From Ruminococcus sp. UBA946 (GTDB taxonomy: Bacteria > Bacillota > Clostridia > Oscillospirales > Ruminococcaceae): DNA of 13,384 bases. Positions 1 to 5,868 of the stretch are shown here, piece after piece (within the stretch, counting starts at the first letter, position 1; the number at the start of each line of letters is the position of its first letter). Location of the stretch: contig DBCY01000172.1 in NCBI GenBank assembly GCA_002293295.1, forward strand, positions 23,469-36,852. The letters run 5' to 3'. The translations under genes were made by a program, and so were the position numbers. Below the pieces are notes generated by a model, which was not told the DNA's origin, did no database searches, and was given only the letters and a program-made list of their open reading frames with translations.

Positions 1-46
1 CTGGAATCTTATTGTAAAGTAAAATCTCTTAAGTTGTTACCATTGG

Positions 47-748
47 TTACCTGATTGATAATTGTGATGCTTTGGTTCTTTGCTTTTTCAGATAAATCCG
101 GTATACGATAAAGGATGTGACCGAAAATACGATTTCCACAGACGCGGCAATTAAAAATTCAGGCGACGACGGGTCTGTAATCTTTGCGCCTAAAACGGTA
201 GTTGCGACCATTCCCGGCAGGATTCCCAAAACCGAACCGATGTAGTATTTCATATATCCGAAGCCTGTCGAACCCATAAAAAGGCTTACCAAATCACAGG
301 GGAGTATGTTGATTACCCTGAGGAAATATGCCAGGAACCATTCGTTCTTTGATTTTATTTCCCTCAGCCTGCCGGCTTTCATGTTTTTGTTCAGAAGCCT
401 CTCGACAAAATCCCTTTCGGCAAATCTCCCAATCATATAAGGTATCGTAATTTGTATAATAATACCGGCGGTATTTATGAGTACGGCTAAAAACACATTC
501 GGGAAAATCGTTCCCGTGGCGGCGATAATAATAAGCATGGGGAAGAAAAGGGACATTGACTTCAACGCAAAAATCCCCCAGATTACCAGAGCCGCAACAA
601 AAAGATTGTCAGGGGTAAATTCCAGTATATGCTCAACCGAAACATCCCGGAAAAACATAAAGTATATTGTAATGAAAACGCCTATCATTGCAAGAGGGGC
701 AATCTGAATTATTATTTTGACGGCGGATGAACTTTTTTTGTCTTTCAT
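47..748 (-). CDS. TVP38/TMEM64 (VTT/DedA-like) family membrane protein
   Basis: The 233-residue product is an integral membrane protein of the VTT (DedA/SNARE-associated, TMEM64-like) family. Related proteins are implicated in lipid handling and membrane homeostasis, but no substrate can be read from this sequence. Hydrophobic segments lie at about residues 12-32, 48-106 (long, with re-entrant character), 137-158, 166-187 and 198-219. The family signature is visible: an Arg near 144, a Pro at 150 and an Asp at 152, followed by a glycine-rich stretch and the ILPG motif at 176-179. The tail is basic. The ATG at 748 has AGGGG 8 nt upstream and a strong promoter at 782-810, so it is probably its own transcription unit. 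It diverges from the zinc-ribbon gene at 925. Family assignment is firm; function is not. Confidence 0.85.
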   Translation of the reverse strand: MKDKKSSSAVKIIIQIAPLAMIGVFITIYFMFFRDVSVEHILEFTPDNLFVAALVIWGIFALKSMSLFFPMLIIIAATGTIFPNVFLAVLINTAGIIIQITIPYMIGRFAERDFVERLLNKNMKAGRLREIKSKNEWFLAYFLRVINILPCDLVSLFMGSTGFGYMKYYIGSVLGILPGMVATTVLGAKITDPSSPEFLIAASVEIVFSVTSFIVYRIYLKKQRTKASQLSIR

Positions 749-781
749 TTTAAAAACCCCTGAATATAATTTAATAGATTT

Positions 782-810
782 ATTATAGCATTGTTTGCTT
801 ATATTTACAA
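782..810 (-). promoter_or_regulatory. Sigma-A type promoter for the VTT membrane protein
   Basis: On the minus strand, TTGTAA (805-810) and TATAAT (782-787) are separated by exactly 17 bp. TGC directly precedes the -10, giving an extended -10 element. The predicted leader is short, about 25-30 nt. Seen directly; activity is inferred. Confidence 0.75.
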
Positions 811-848
811 CAAAAAATGTGTTAATATGATGAAAATAGTTTTTGACC

Positions 849-877
849 TTGTTATTTTATGCCTGATGTGGTATAAT
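849..877 (+). promoter_or_regulatory. Sigma-A type promoter for the zinc-ribbon membrane protein
   Basis: TTGTTA (849-854), a 17-bp spacer and TATAAT (872-877) are present, with TGG giving an extended -10. The predicted start near 884 leaves a leader of about 40 nt containing AGGGAGGG (905-912). It faces away from the minus promoter at 782-810, so the two units are divergently controlled from one 175-bp gap. Confidence 0.7.
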
Positions 878-924
878 ATTCAAGAAAAACGGCAATCAGA
901 GGACAGGGAGGGACAGAGTTTTAT

Positions 925-1944
925 ATGAGCGGTTTTACCGGCACCCGGTGTATGGTGTGCAATGATAAATTTACTAAGGATGACGATATAGTGGTATGCC
1001 CCGAATGCGGCACGCCCTATCACAGGCTTTGCTACGGCAAAAGCGGCAGCTGTGTGAACATAGCTTTGCACGAAAGCGGCAGGTCTTGGCAGCCTTCATA
1101 TGATGTAGGCGAGGACACTGCGGTTTATGACGACGTCAGGTGTAAAAACTGCGGGGAAATCAATCCGCCCATGACGCTCTTCTGTGAAAAATGCGGTTCG
1201 CCGCTCAGCACGCTTGAGCTTCATATACGGAATTTACAGAATATGCGCGATAATAATGCCGCGTCCGCCGAATTCAATAATAATCCCGGGGCTTTTAACA
1301 GGAACGAGTACCGCGGCGTAGGCATGTCCCCGTTCCTGATAAATTTTTCGGACAAATACTGCGGTTATAATCCCGACGAGGACTTTGACGGCGTTAAGCT
1401 TTCGGAGCTGGGTGATTATGTGGATACCAACACGCATTATTATCTTCCCCTGTTTAAAATTATAAAGGATTCGGGCAGAAATTTTTCCTGGAATTTCATC
1501 GCCATACTTTTCCCCGAACTGTATTTTTCTCACAGGAAAATGCCTTTAATCGCATTCGGGATATTTCTTTTCCGGATTATATTCTGGCTGCCTTATTTTA
1601 TAGAAATACTTAACTTTCGGGCAGGCGCGGAGGGTTCGGAGCTTATAAGGCTGGCTTCATATTTTGACGTCAGGAGTTCGGCGTTCCAATTGCTTTCGCT
1701 GATAATAAATATAGTGACCTATGCCGGTATGTTTATAATAGGATTAAATTCCAACTATATCTACTACAGGCATTCGGTGAAAAAAATAAAGAAAATCAAA
1801 ACCGGCTATTCCGTTTCCGGCGATGAAACACAGCTTAATCAGGTATTCAGGAAGAAGGGCGGAACATCCGCCGTTCTGATGGCGTTGTTCGTAATCCTTG
1901 ACATTATGCCCTATGTGCTGTCAATGTATTTAATGAGTTTCTGA
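925..1944 (+). CDS. RING-like/zinc-ribbon membrane protein (DUF2628-like C-terminus)
   Basis: The 339-residue protein has two metal-binding modules followed by a membrane domain. Residues 9-43 form a prokaryotic RING-like cluster with paired ligands C9/C12, C25/C28, H33/C36 and a further C43. Residues 73-90 form a four-cysteine zinc ribbon (C73, C76, C87, C90). A polar, Asn-rich linker covers about 100-185. A segment near 187-206 (FSWNFIAILFPELYFSHRKM) resembles the DUF2628 signature, with Trp, aromatic and Arg-Lys-Met positions conserved. Hydrophobic segments follow at about 208-230, 256-280 and 315-337, separated by a basic loop (286-293). The probable topology is a cytosolic zinc head on a membrane anchor. 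The ATG at 925 follows AGGGAGGG with a slightly long 12-nt gap. It is monocistronic, with its own promoter and terminator. No enzymatic role can be assigned; ubiquitin-ligase activity should not be inferred from the RING-like fold. Confidence 0.8.
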   Translation: MSGFTGTRCMVCNDKFTKDDDIVVCPECGTPYHRLCYGKSGSCVNIALHESGRSWQPSYDVGEDTAVYDDVRCKNCGEINPPMTLFCEKCGSPLSTLELHIRNLQNMRDNNAASAEFNNNPGAFNRNEYRGVGMSPFLINFSDKYCGYNPDEDFDGVKLSELGDYVDTNTHYYLPLFKIIKDSGRNFSWNFIAILFPELYFSHRKMPLIAFGIFLFRIIFWLPYFIEILNFRAGAEGSELIRLASYFDVRSSAFQLLSLIINIVTYAGMFIIGLNSNYIYYRHSVKKIKKIKTGYSVSGDETQLNQVFRKKGGTSAVLMALFVILDIMPYVLSMYLMSF

Positions 1945-1967
1945 CAAAGGCGATAAAAATAATATAA

Positions 1968-2002
1968 TCCTGAATGTTTGTCAAAAGCATTCAGGATTTT
2001 TT
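1968..2002 (+). terminator. Intrinsic terminator after the zinc-ribbon gene
   Basis: TCCTGAATG (1968-1976) pairs perfectly with CATTCAGGA (1988-1996) around an 11-nt loop, followed by TTTTTTATTT. It lies 24 nt after the stop codon at 1944. It could work weakly in the other direction for the XRE gene ending at 2046. Confidence 0.85.
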
Positions 2003-2045
2003 ATTTATCATATATAATCATCGCTGTATTGTTCTTTAGTAATGA

Positions 2046-2333
2046 TTATTTTTTCTTTAATCTGTCTATTAAATTTAATATAGTAGCCCGGTCGTCTTCA
2101 TTTAAATCTGATATATCTACTTTCAGATTATTATCCAATGAAAGAAGATAATCAGCTGAAACGTTAAAATAAAATAATAAATCCACAAAATTCTTTAAAG
2201 TAGGTTCATTTATGCCTGCCTCCCATGCAGAAATCGCACTTCTGGTTAGTTCTAGTTTTTCAGATAAATCTGTTTGTTTAATATTTCTTTTTTCTCGTAA
2301 ATATTTTAACCGTTCATTGAATAAAAGAAGCAA
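2046..2333 (-). CDS. XRE-family helix-turn-helix regulator
   Basis: This 95-residue protein is a single-domain Cro/CI-type DNA-binding regulator. The helix-turn-helix spans about residues 8-62, with recognition segment LTRSAISAWEAG and the typical FNVSADYLL ending of the five-helix bundle. A short acidic-then-basic tail (about 72-95, ending RLKKK) may aid dimerisation. The start is a TTG at 2331-2333. It is supported by a GAGGGGG run on the minus strand ending 7 nt upstream, and no ATG in the first helix gives a better start. It diverges from a second XRE gene at 2532 that is broken. The inverted repeats between them (2384-2443) are the natural candidate operators, so it may repress itself and the divergent unit. 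The target site is inferred. Confidence 0.85.
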   Translation of the reverse strand: MLLLFNERLKYLREKRNIKQTDLSEKLELTRSAISAWEAGINEPTLKNFVDLLFYFNVSADYLLSLDNNLKVDISDLNEDDRATILNLIDRLKKK

Positions 2334-2348
2334 AATATACCCCCCTCT

Positions 2349-2377
2349 TTTTTATTATTTTAACGTAAATGTGTCAA
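2349..2377 (-). promoter_or_regulatory. Candidate promoter for the minus-strand XRE gene
   Basis: On the minus strand a perfect TTGACA (2372-2377) is followed 17 bp later by a poor -10, TAAAAA (2349-2354). The -35 is convincing and the -10 weak. The predicted leader is only about 10 nt and carries the G-rich ribosome binding site. Confidence 0.4.
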
Positions 2378-2383
2378 GTTTAA

Positions 2384-2443
2384 ATAACATAAATTACTAT
2401 TATATATTGACATGTTAAATATCTTATGTTATAATTAACATAA
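2384..2443. promoter_or_regulatory. Operator-like inverted repeats in the XRE divergent region
   Basis: Three copies of a TAACATAA half-site occur. ATAACATAA (2384-2392) and TTATGTTAT (2424-2432) form a 9-bp inverted pair 31 bp apart. TTATGTTA (2424-2431) and TAACATAA (2436-2443) form a perfect 8-bp inverted repeat with a 4-bp spacer lying on the -10 of the plus promoter. Geometry and position fit an XRE repressor operator that would block the plus promoter. Binding is inferred. Confidence 0.6.
2407..2435 (+). promoter_or_regulatory. Perfect consensus promoter driving the disrupted XRE gene
   Basis: TTGACA (2407-2412), a 17-bp spacer and TATAAT (2430-2435) match the vegetative consensus exactly. 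TGT before the -10 adds an extended -10 element. Such an optimal promoter normally needs a repressor, and a palindromic operator sits over the -10. The predicted start is near 2442, giving a leader of about 90 nt. Confidence 0.8.
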
Positions 2444-2479
2444 AGGTTAATATAATACCTAATTTTATATCTTTAATAA

Positions 2480-2507
2480 CAAAAAACCTACACCAGACGG
2501 TATAGGT
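2480..2507 (-). terminator. Intrinsic terminator, minus strand (end of the rnr transcript)
   Basis: Read on the minus strand, CCTATACC (2499-2506) pairs with GGTGTAGG (2487-2494) around a GTCT loop with one G-U pair, followed by TTTTTT. The only minus-strand gene upstream is rnr, whose stop is at 2847. This implies a 3' extension of about 340 nt antisense to the broken XRE gene. On the plus strand the same sequence can fold in the XRE leader but lacks a following U-run. Confidence 0.6.
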
Positions 2508-2531
2508 AAAAATAAATAAGGAGGAATACTA

Positions 2532-2811
2532 ATGGCAGGATTTTTTGACAGTGAAATCAAAGCCCTGAAAAACAGGGCAAATGCCCCCGAATATTTCAGA
2601 ATAAAAATACGGGGGTTAAGGGAAGACAGCGACTTATACCAGTATCATCTGGCGGAATACTTTAGTGTCAGCACGCCCTGATGTAACCCAGCAGACATAT
2701 TCGAGGTATGAAACAGGCGAGCTTCAGCCGTCGCTTCAGACTATGGTTATGCTGGCTGATTTTTATAACACCAGCTTAGATTACCTTGTGGGGCGCACAA
2801 TGAAAAAATGA
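2532..2811 (+). pseudogene. XRE-family regulator, frameshifted within the helix-turn-helix
   Basis: Translation from ATG 2532 (AAGGAGG 7 nt upstream) gives 49 residues ending at TGA 2679-2681, just after helix 2 of an XRE domain (LREDSDLYQYHLAEYFSVS). The rest of the domain continues in the +1 frame: TQQTYSRYETGELQPSLQTM through LDYLVGRTMKK, stopping at 2811. Compared with the usual XRE spacing, where the Val-Ser after helix 2 joins directly to the QQTYSRYE helix, 16 bp (2673-2688) are extra. This looks like a 16-bp insertion, or a 1-bp frameshift plus a five-residue insert. Skipping the T at 2679 would give a 92-residue protein. The interruption reads CCC TGA T, which could in principle allow +1 slippage. 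I favour a decaying gene or a sequencing error over programmed frameshifting, because no stimulatory element is visible. Confidence 0.75.
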
Positions 2812-2823
2812 TTTTTCTCATTC

Positions 2824-2858
2824 CCTTACTCCTTACTCCTCATTCCTCATTCCTCATC
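2824..2858. repeat. Tandem 7-bp repeat spanning the rnr stop codon
   Basis: Five contiguous heptamers lie here: CCTTACT twice, then CCTCATT twice, then CCTCATC. Partial units lie just before (2816-2823). On the minus strand the units read AATGAGG and AGTAAGG. They cover the last rnr codons and its stop (2847-2849), so the terminal Asp-Glu-Glu is encoded by repeat-like sequence. Seen directly; origin unknown. Confidence 0.85.
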
Positions 2859-4979
2859 TCCGTAAACTATAAAATCAACCTGTCCCGAGCTTATGTTTGA
2901 GGAGACGCATATTACTTTAACGCTGTCGCCGGTTCTGTATACGGGTTTGCCGTCTTTAGTATAGGTAAAACGCCCGTCAAAGTCATAAGGTCCGTTTTTA
3001 AGCGAACCGATTTTTACAAGACCGGTGACGGAGTTATCAAGCTCCACAAAAAAACCGTAGTCAAGGACGGATACGATAATTCCCTCGAATTCCCCGCCGA
3101 TATGACCGTGCATATATTCGGCGATATAACAGTCCTCGCAGTCCCTTTCCACCCTCATTGCGGCAAGCTCGCGCAGGGATGAATGCTCTGATGAATCGTG
3201 CGCGAACGCGGCGTACCGTTTCTGCATATACTCCGGAGGCTTTTTGTTATGGCATAAATCCGTCAGTATACGGTGTATTGAAAGGTCGGGGTAACGCCTT
3301 ATCGGGGATGTGAAATGTGCGTAATCGTCCAGGACAAGCCCGAAGTGACCCAAAGGCTCCTCGAAGTATTTCGCCTTTGCCATTGAACGCAGAACCATTC
3401 TGTTAATAACGGGGGATAACGGCAAATCCCTTGTCTGTTCAAGGATTTTCGCAAGATGCACCGGCTTTATGCTTGTGAAATGCGGAATTTCGATATTAAG
3501 GAGCGAAACGGTTTCGATAAGCTCCTTGATTCTTTCCTCTGAAGGGTTTTCATGCACGCGGTAAACAAACGGAATCCCCGCTTCCTTTGCCGTTTTTGCC
3601 GCCGCGTTATTCGCCATCAGCATAAACTCCTCTATAATAAGCTCGCTTTTCCCCCGTTCATGTCTTTTAACGCCGGTGCAGACATCATTATCGTCAACAG
3701 TAAGCTTGCTCTCGGATGTTTCAAGCTGAGGAGCGCCCCGCTTCAGCTTGTTTTGGGTGAGGATTCCGGCAAGTTCGTTCATAATAATAACCGAACCGGT
3801 CAGTCCGTCATATTTTTCCGCAAGCTCAGCCGGTATATCCGTATTGTTTTCAAGGCAGTCCAGCAGGGAGTTGATTTCGGAATAAACTCCCTTAACACGG
3901 GATTTTATTATTGTCTTGCGGAATTTATAGCTTTCAAGCATACCGTCGCCGGAAATTTTCATTAAAGCTGAAAAGGCAAGCCTGTCCTCATTCGGATTAA
4001 GAGAGCATATGCCGTTTGAAAGCTCTTCCGGAAGCATGGGAATGACCTTGTTTGCATAATAAATCGAAGTTCCGCGCGAAAAAGCGTTTTTATCAAGCTC
4101 TGATTCAGGCTTTACATAAAAAGAGACATCGGCAATATGAACGCCAAGCTCATACCCTGTTTCTGTTTTTCTTACCGAAACGGCGTCGTCAATATCTTTA
4201 GTGTCTGAGCCGTCTATAGTGAAAATAATTTCGCCGCGCAAATCGAGTCTCTTGTTGTATTCGGCTTCCGGGAATCCTTTGTGTTCGGCGTATTTAGCCT
4301 CGTCAATTACATTAGAAGGGAATACGGTTTCGATATTATTCATGTAAAGAATGGCTTTTGACGAGCTTGCCGCAGAATCCGAATCCCCGAAGGACGAAAT
4401 TATACGCACCTTGTGTCCGGAATGGCGTTCGCCGCGGCTGCACACCGAGGCAAGTACCCTGTCGCCCTCCCTTAAAGGAATATCCGCTTCGTATATCTCA
4501 AGCAGTTCATTAGAGACGGTATCGGGTCGAAGGAATAATTGATTGTATTCCTTTTCGACAATCCCGGTGATTTCGGATGAACCTTCGTTAATAATGCTGA
4601 TGATTTTCGCCTCCGGCAAACCGCCCTTTCCTTCAACGGGTTCGGCAAGAACATCATCCCCGGCAAGGGCACCCGACATGAACCTGCCCGATACGAAATA
4701 TTCGTTATTTTCACTGTCTGTTATAAAGCCGAATGTTTTGTTAATGCGTGAGACGGAGGCTTTGAAGATATTCTTGTTTTTACTTAATAAAAAGCCATTT
4801 TTTGTTTCATAAATAAACCCGTCTTTAATAAGGGAGGTTACGGCGCGTTTAAAATCGGAACGGCTTCCTTTTCTGCCCTTAACCTTTGAATACAGCGATT
4901 TATAGGGTACGCCCTTATTTTCGCTTTGTTTAAGGATTTCCTTAATGCGTGCAATATAAACTTTAACGGTTTCAGCCAT
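2847..4979 (-). CDS. rnr: Ribonuclease R (3'-5' exoribonuclease)
   Basis: RNase R degrades structured RNA processively from the 3' end in the cytoplasm, working in mRNA and rRNA turnover and, with tmRNA, in trans-translation clean-up. The 710 residues show the family order: an N-terminal winged helix (about 5-65), cold-shock domains (about 70-200), the RNB catalytic domain (about 244-575) and a C-terminal S1 domain (about 627-706). The catalytic aspartates are intact: D256, D262, D264 and D265 in IDGSDTKDIDDAV. The conserved TSPIRRYPDL lies at 557-566. It is somewhat shorter than the E. coli and Bacillus enzymes, lacking the long basic C-terminal tail. The ATG at 4979 has AAGGGG about 10 nt upstream. 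It follows secG, the usual Firmicute arrangement, but an intrinsic terminator lies between them and smpB does not follow. Confidence 0.95.
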   Translation of the reverse strand: MAETVKVYIARIKEILKQSENKGVPYKSLYSKVKGRKGSRSDFKRAVTSLIKDGFIYETKNGFLLSKNKNIFKASVSRINKTFGFITDSENNEYFVSGRFMSGALAGDDVLAEPVEGKGGLPEAKIISIINEGSSEITGIVEKEYNQLFLRPDTVSNELLEIYEADIPLREGDRVLASVCSRGERHSGHKVRIISSFGDSDSAASSSKAILYMNNIETVFPSNVIDEAKYAEHKGFPEAEYNKRLDLRGEIIFTIDGSDTKDIDDAVSVRKTETGYELGVHIADVSFYVKPESELDKNAFSRGTSIYYANKVIPMLPEELSNGICSLNPNEDRLAFSALMKISGDGMLESYKFRKTIIKSRVKGVYSEINSLLDCLENNTDIPAELAEKYDGLTGSVIIMNELAGILTQNKLKRGAPQLETSESKLTVDDNDVCTGVKRHERGKSELIIEEFMLMANNAAAKTAKEAGIPFVYRVHENPSEERIKELIETVSLLNIEIPHFTSIKPVHLAKILEQTRDLPLSPVINRMVLRSMAKAKYFEEPLGHFGLVLDDYAHFTSPIRRYPDLSIHRILTDLCHNKKPPEYMQKRYAAFAHDSSEHSSLRELAAMRVERDCEDCYIAEYMHGHIGGEFEGIIVSVLDYGFFVELDNSVTGLVKIGSLKNGPYDFDGRFTYTKDGKPVYRTGDSVKVICVSSNISSGQVDFIVYGDEE

Positions 4980-4994
4980 ATGAACAATACCCCT

Positions 4995-5031
4995 TCAAAT
5001 AAAAATCCCGTGTTTATGCAAAACACAGGAT
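4995..5031 (-). terminator. Intrinsic terminator between secG and rnr
   Basis: On the minus strand an 11-bp stem (5021-5031 with 5005-5015, one G-U pair) is followed by TTTTTATTTG (4995-5004). It lies about 75 nt after the secG stop and ends 16 nt before the rnr start. It would end secG transcription or let part of it through to rnr. I see no convincing separate rnr promoter. Confidence 0.8.
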
Positions 5032-5105
5032 GATTTTTATACTAACCGAGGGTCAGCATATCGTTTTACTTTAAACGGACCGTTTAATAAAGAGCTGAAC
5101 GGGTT

Positions 5106-5369
5106 TTATGCCGCCGTATTTGTGACCGCTCCTATAATATAAACGGCAAGCGTCACGACAAAAAAGATAATCGCCATAATCCTGGTAAGCGACGCTAAAG
5201 CTTCCTCCCGCGAAGAGCCTCTGCCGTTCTTTCCGTAAAAGTTATCGGACTGACCCGATAATGCGGAGCTCATATCCTGCTGCTTCTGAGACTGGGCAAT
5301 GCATAAAATGATTATAAGGACGCTTGCGAGCAGCGTACAGACGCCGCCTATAATTTCAATGACAGACAT
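5106..5369 (-). CDS. secG: Protein-export membrane protein SecG
   Basis: SecG is the small third subunit of the SecYEG translocon in the cytoplasmic membrane and helps SecA-driven export. The 87 residues give two hydrophobic helices, about 4-25 and 62-82, joined by a polar loop holding the family-typical QSQKQQDMSSALSGQS and the GKNGRGSSREEAL region. Length and topology are normal. An in-frame extension upstream to 5453 exists. The start at 5369 is preferred because AGAAAGGA sits at the right distance and the N-terminus then begins directly at the first helix. Its promoter at 5425-5453 lies inside that extension, which also rules the longer form out. It is the first gene of a possible secG-rnr unit. 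Confidence 0.92.
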   Translation of the reverse strand: MSVIEIIGGVCTLLASVLIIILCIAQSQKQQDMSSALSGQSDNFYGKNGRGSSREEALASLTRIMAIIFFVVTLAVYIIGAVTNTAA

Positions 5370-5424
5370 ATTAAAAATCCTTTCTATTCTTATGAAAATA
5401 CTGTAATTTATCATTATCCTTAAC

Positions 5425-5453
5425 ATTATAGCACTTTGCGGAATAAATTGCAA
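5425..5453 (-). promoter_or_regulatory. Sigma-A type promoter for secG
   Basis: On the minus strand TTGCAA (5448-5453) and TATAAT (5425-5430) are 17 bp apart, with TGC making an extended -10. The predicted leader is about 50 nt and ends in the secG ribosome binding site. Confidence 0.75.
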
Positions 5454-5467
5454 GCGGTTTTATTAAA

Positions 5468-5491
5468 TTTCTTTACTGGTTTCTTTACTGG
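5468..5491. repeat. Two tandem copies of a 12-bp sequence
   Basis: TTTCTTTACTGG occurs twice head to tail (5468-5479 and 5480-5491), just upstream of the secG promoter and outside any gene. It may be a replication-slippage product. No function is evident. Confidence 0.8.
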
Positions 5492-5571
5492 TTCTATTAT
5501 TAACTGTTTTTATTATAATATCTATGCGTTTTTATCTTTATATTGAATGCGGGGAGCTGTTAAAGTTCAAC

Positions 5572-5608
5572 AAAAATACCGGATAATTATACAATTAATT
5601 ATCCGGTA
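5572..5608 (-). terminator. Intrinsic terminator after the ferredoxin gene
   Basis: A perfect 12-bp stem (5577-5588 with 5597-5608, arms TACCGGATAATT and its complement) has an 8-nt loop. On the minus strand it is followed by a T-run (complement of AAAAA at 5572-5576). It lies about 42 nt after the ferredoxin stop codon. Confidence 0.85.
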
Positions 5609-5649
5609 ACATAAAATATGAGAGTTTAATAAACAGAAACACATTATAT

Positions 5650-5850
5650 TTATTCTTCGTCATCGCTGTATTCATCTGACCAAGGGCAGCTTTTAACACA
5701 TTCCCCGCAGTCTTTGCACTCTTCAATAAAAGGTACGGGAAAGCCTAAATCACCGTTTTTTAAGGATATGTGACCATACGGACAAAACAGTTCGCACCTT
5801 CCGCATCCGGTGCAACAGTAATTATCAGCGATTATTTTTACATTTGACAT
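5650..5850 (-). CDS. Small ferredoxin with two 4Fe-4S motifs
   Basis: The 66-residue protein is a bacterial 2[4Fe-4S]-type ferredoxin, a low-potential cytoplasmic electron carrier. Both cluster motifs are complete: C13-C16-C19-C23P (CTGCGRCELFCP) and C45-C48-C51-C55P (CKDCGECVKSCP). An extra cysteine, C12, precedes the first motif. The tail is strongly acidic (DEYSDDEE). The central insert resembles the ferredoxin modules found at the front of larger oxidoreductases, but this gene is free-standing. The ribosome binding site AAGGGGG lies about 9 nt before the ATG. It starts only 18 nt after the lipoprotein stop codon, so the two are probably co-transcribed. No redox partner is encoded nearby, so the electron acceptor is unknown. 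Confidence 0.9.
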   Translation of the reverse strand: MSNVKIIADNYCCTGCGRCELFCPYGHISLKNGDLGFPVPFIEECKDCGECVKSCPWSDEYSDDEE

Positions 5851-5868
5851 TAAAGTATACCCCCTTAT

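Noticed and set aside
880..1071. Minus-strand open frame overlapping the start of the zinc-ribbon gene
   Set aside because: It covers the plus-strand promoter and ribosome binding site, and its sequence mirrors the cysteine-rich coding region.
2562..2615. Two hairpins (GCCCTG/CAGGGC and CCCCCG/CGGGGG) as a possible riboswitch or attenuator
   Set aside because: They fall inside the coding part of the broken XRE gene, lack a U-run and resemble no known riboswitch core.
2046..2811. Toxin-antitoxin system or prophage remnant
   Set aside because: Only two XRE-type regulators are present; there is no toxin, integrase or attachment-like repeat nearby.
2816..2858. Short tandem units considered as a CRISPR array
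   Set aside because: Units are 7 bp with no spacers and no cas genes are present.
3552..3965. 137-codon open frame on the plus strand
   Set aside because: It lies wholly antisense to the catalytic domain of RNase R, has no ribosome binding site and resembles no family.
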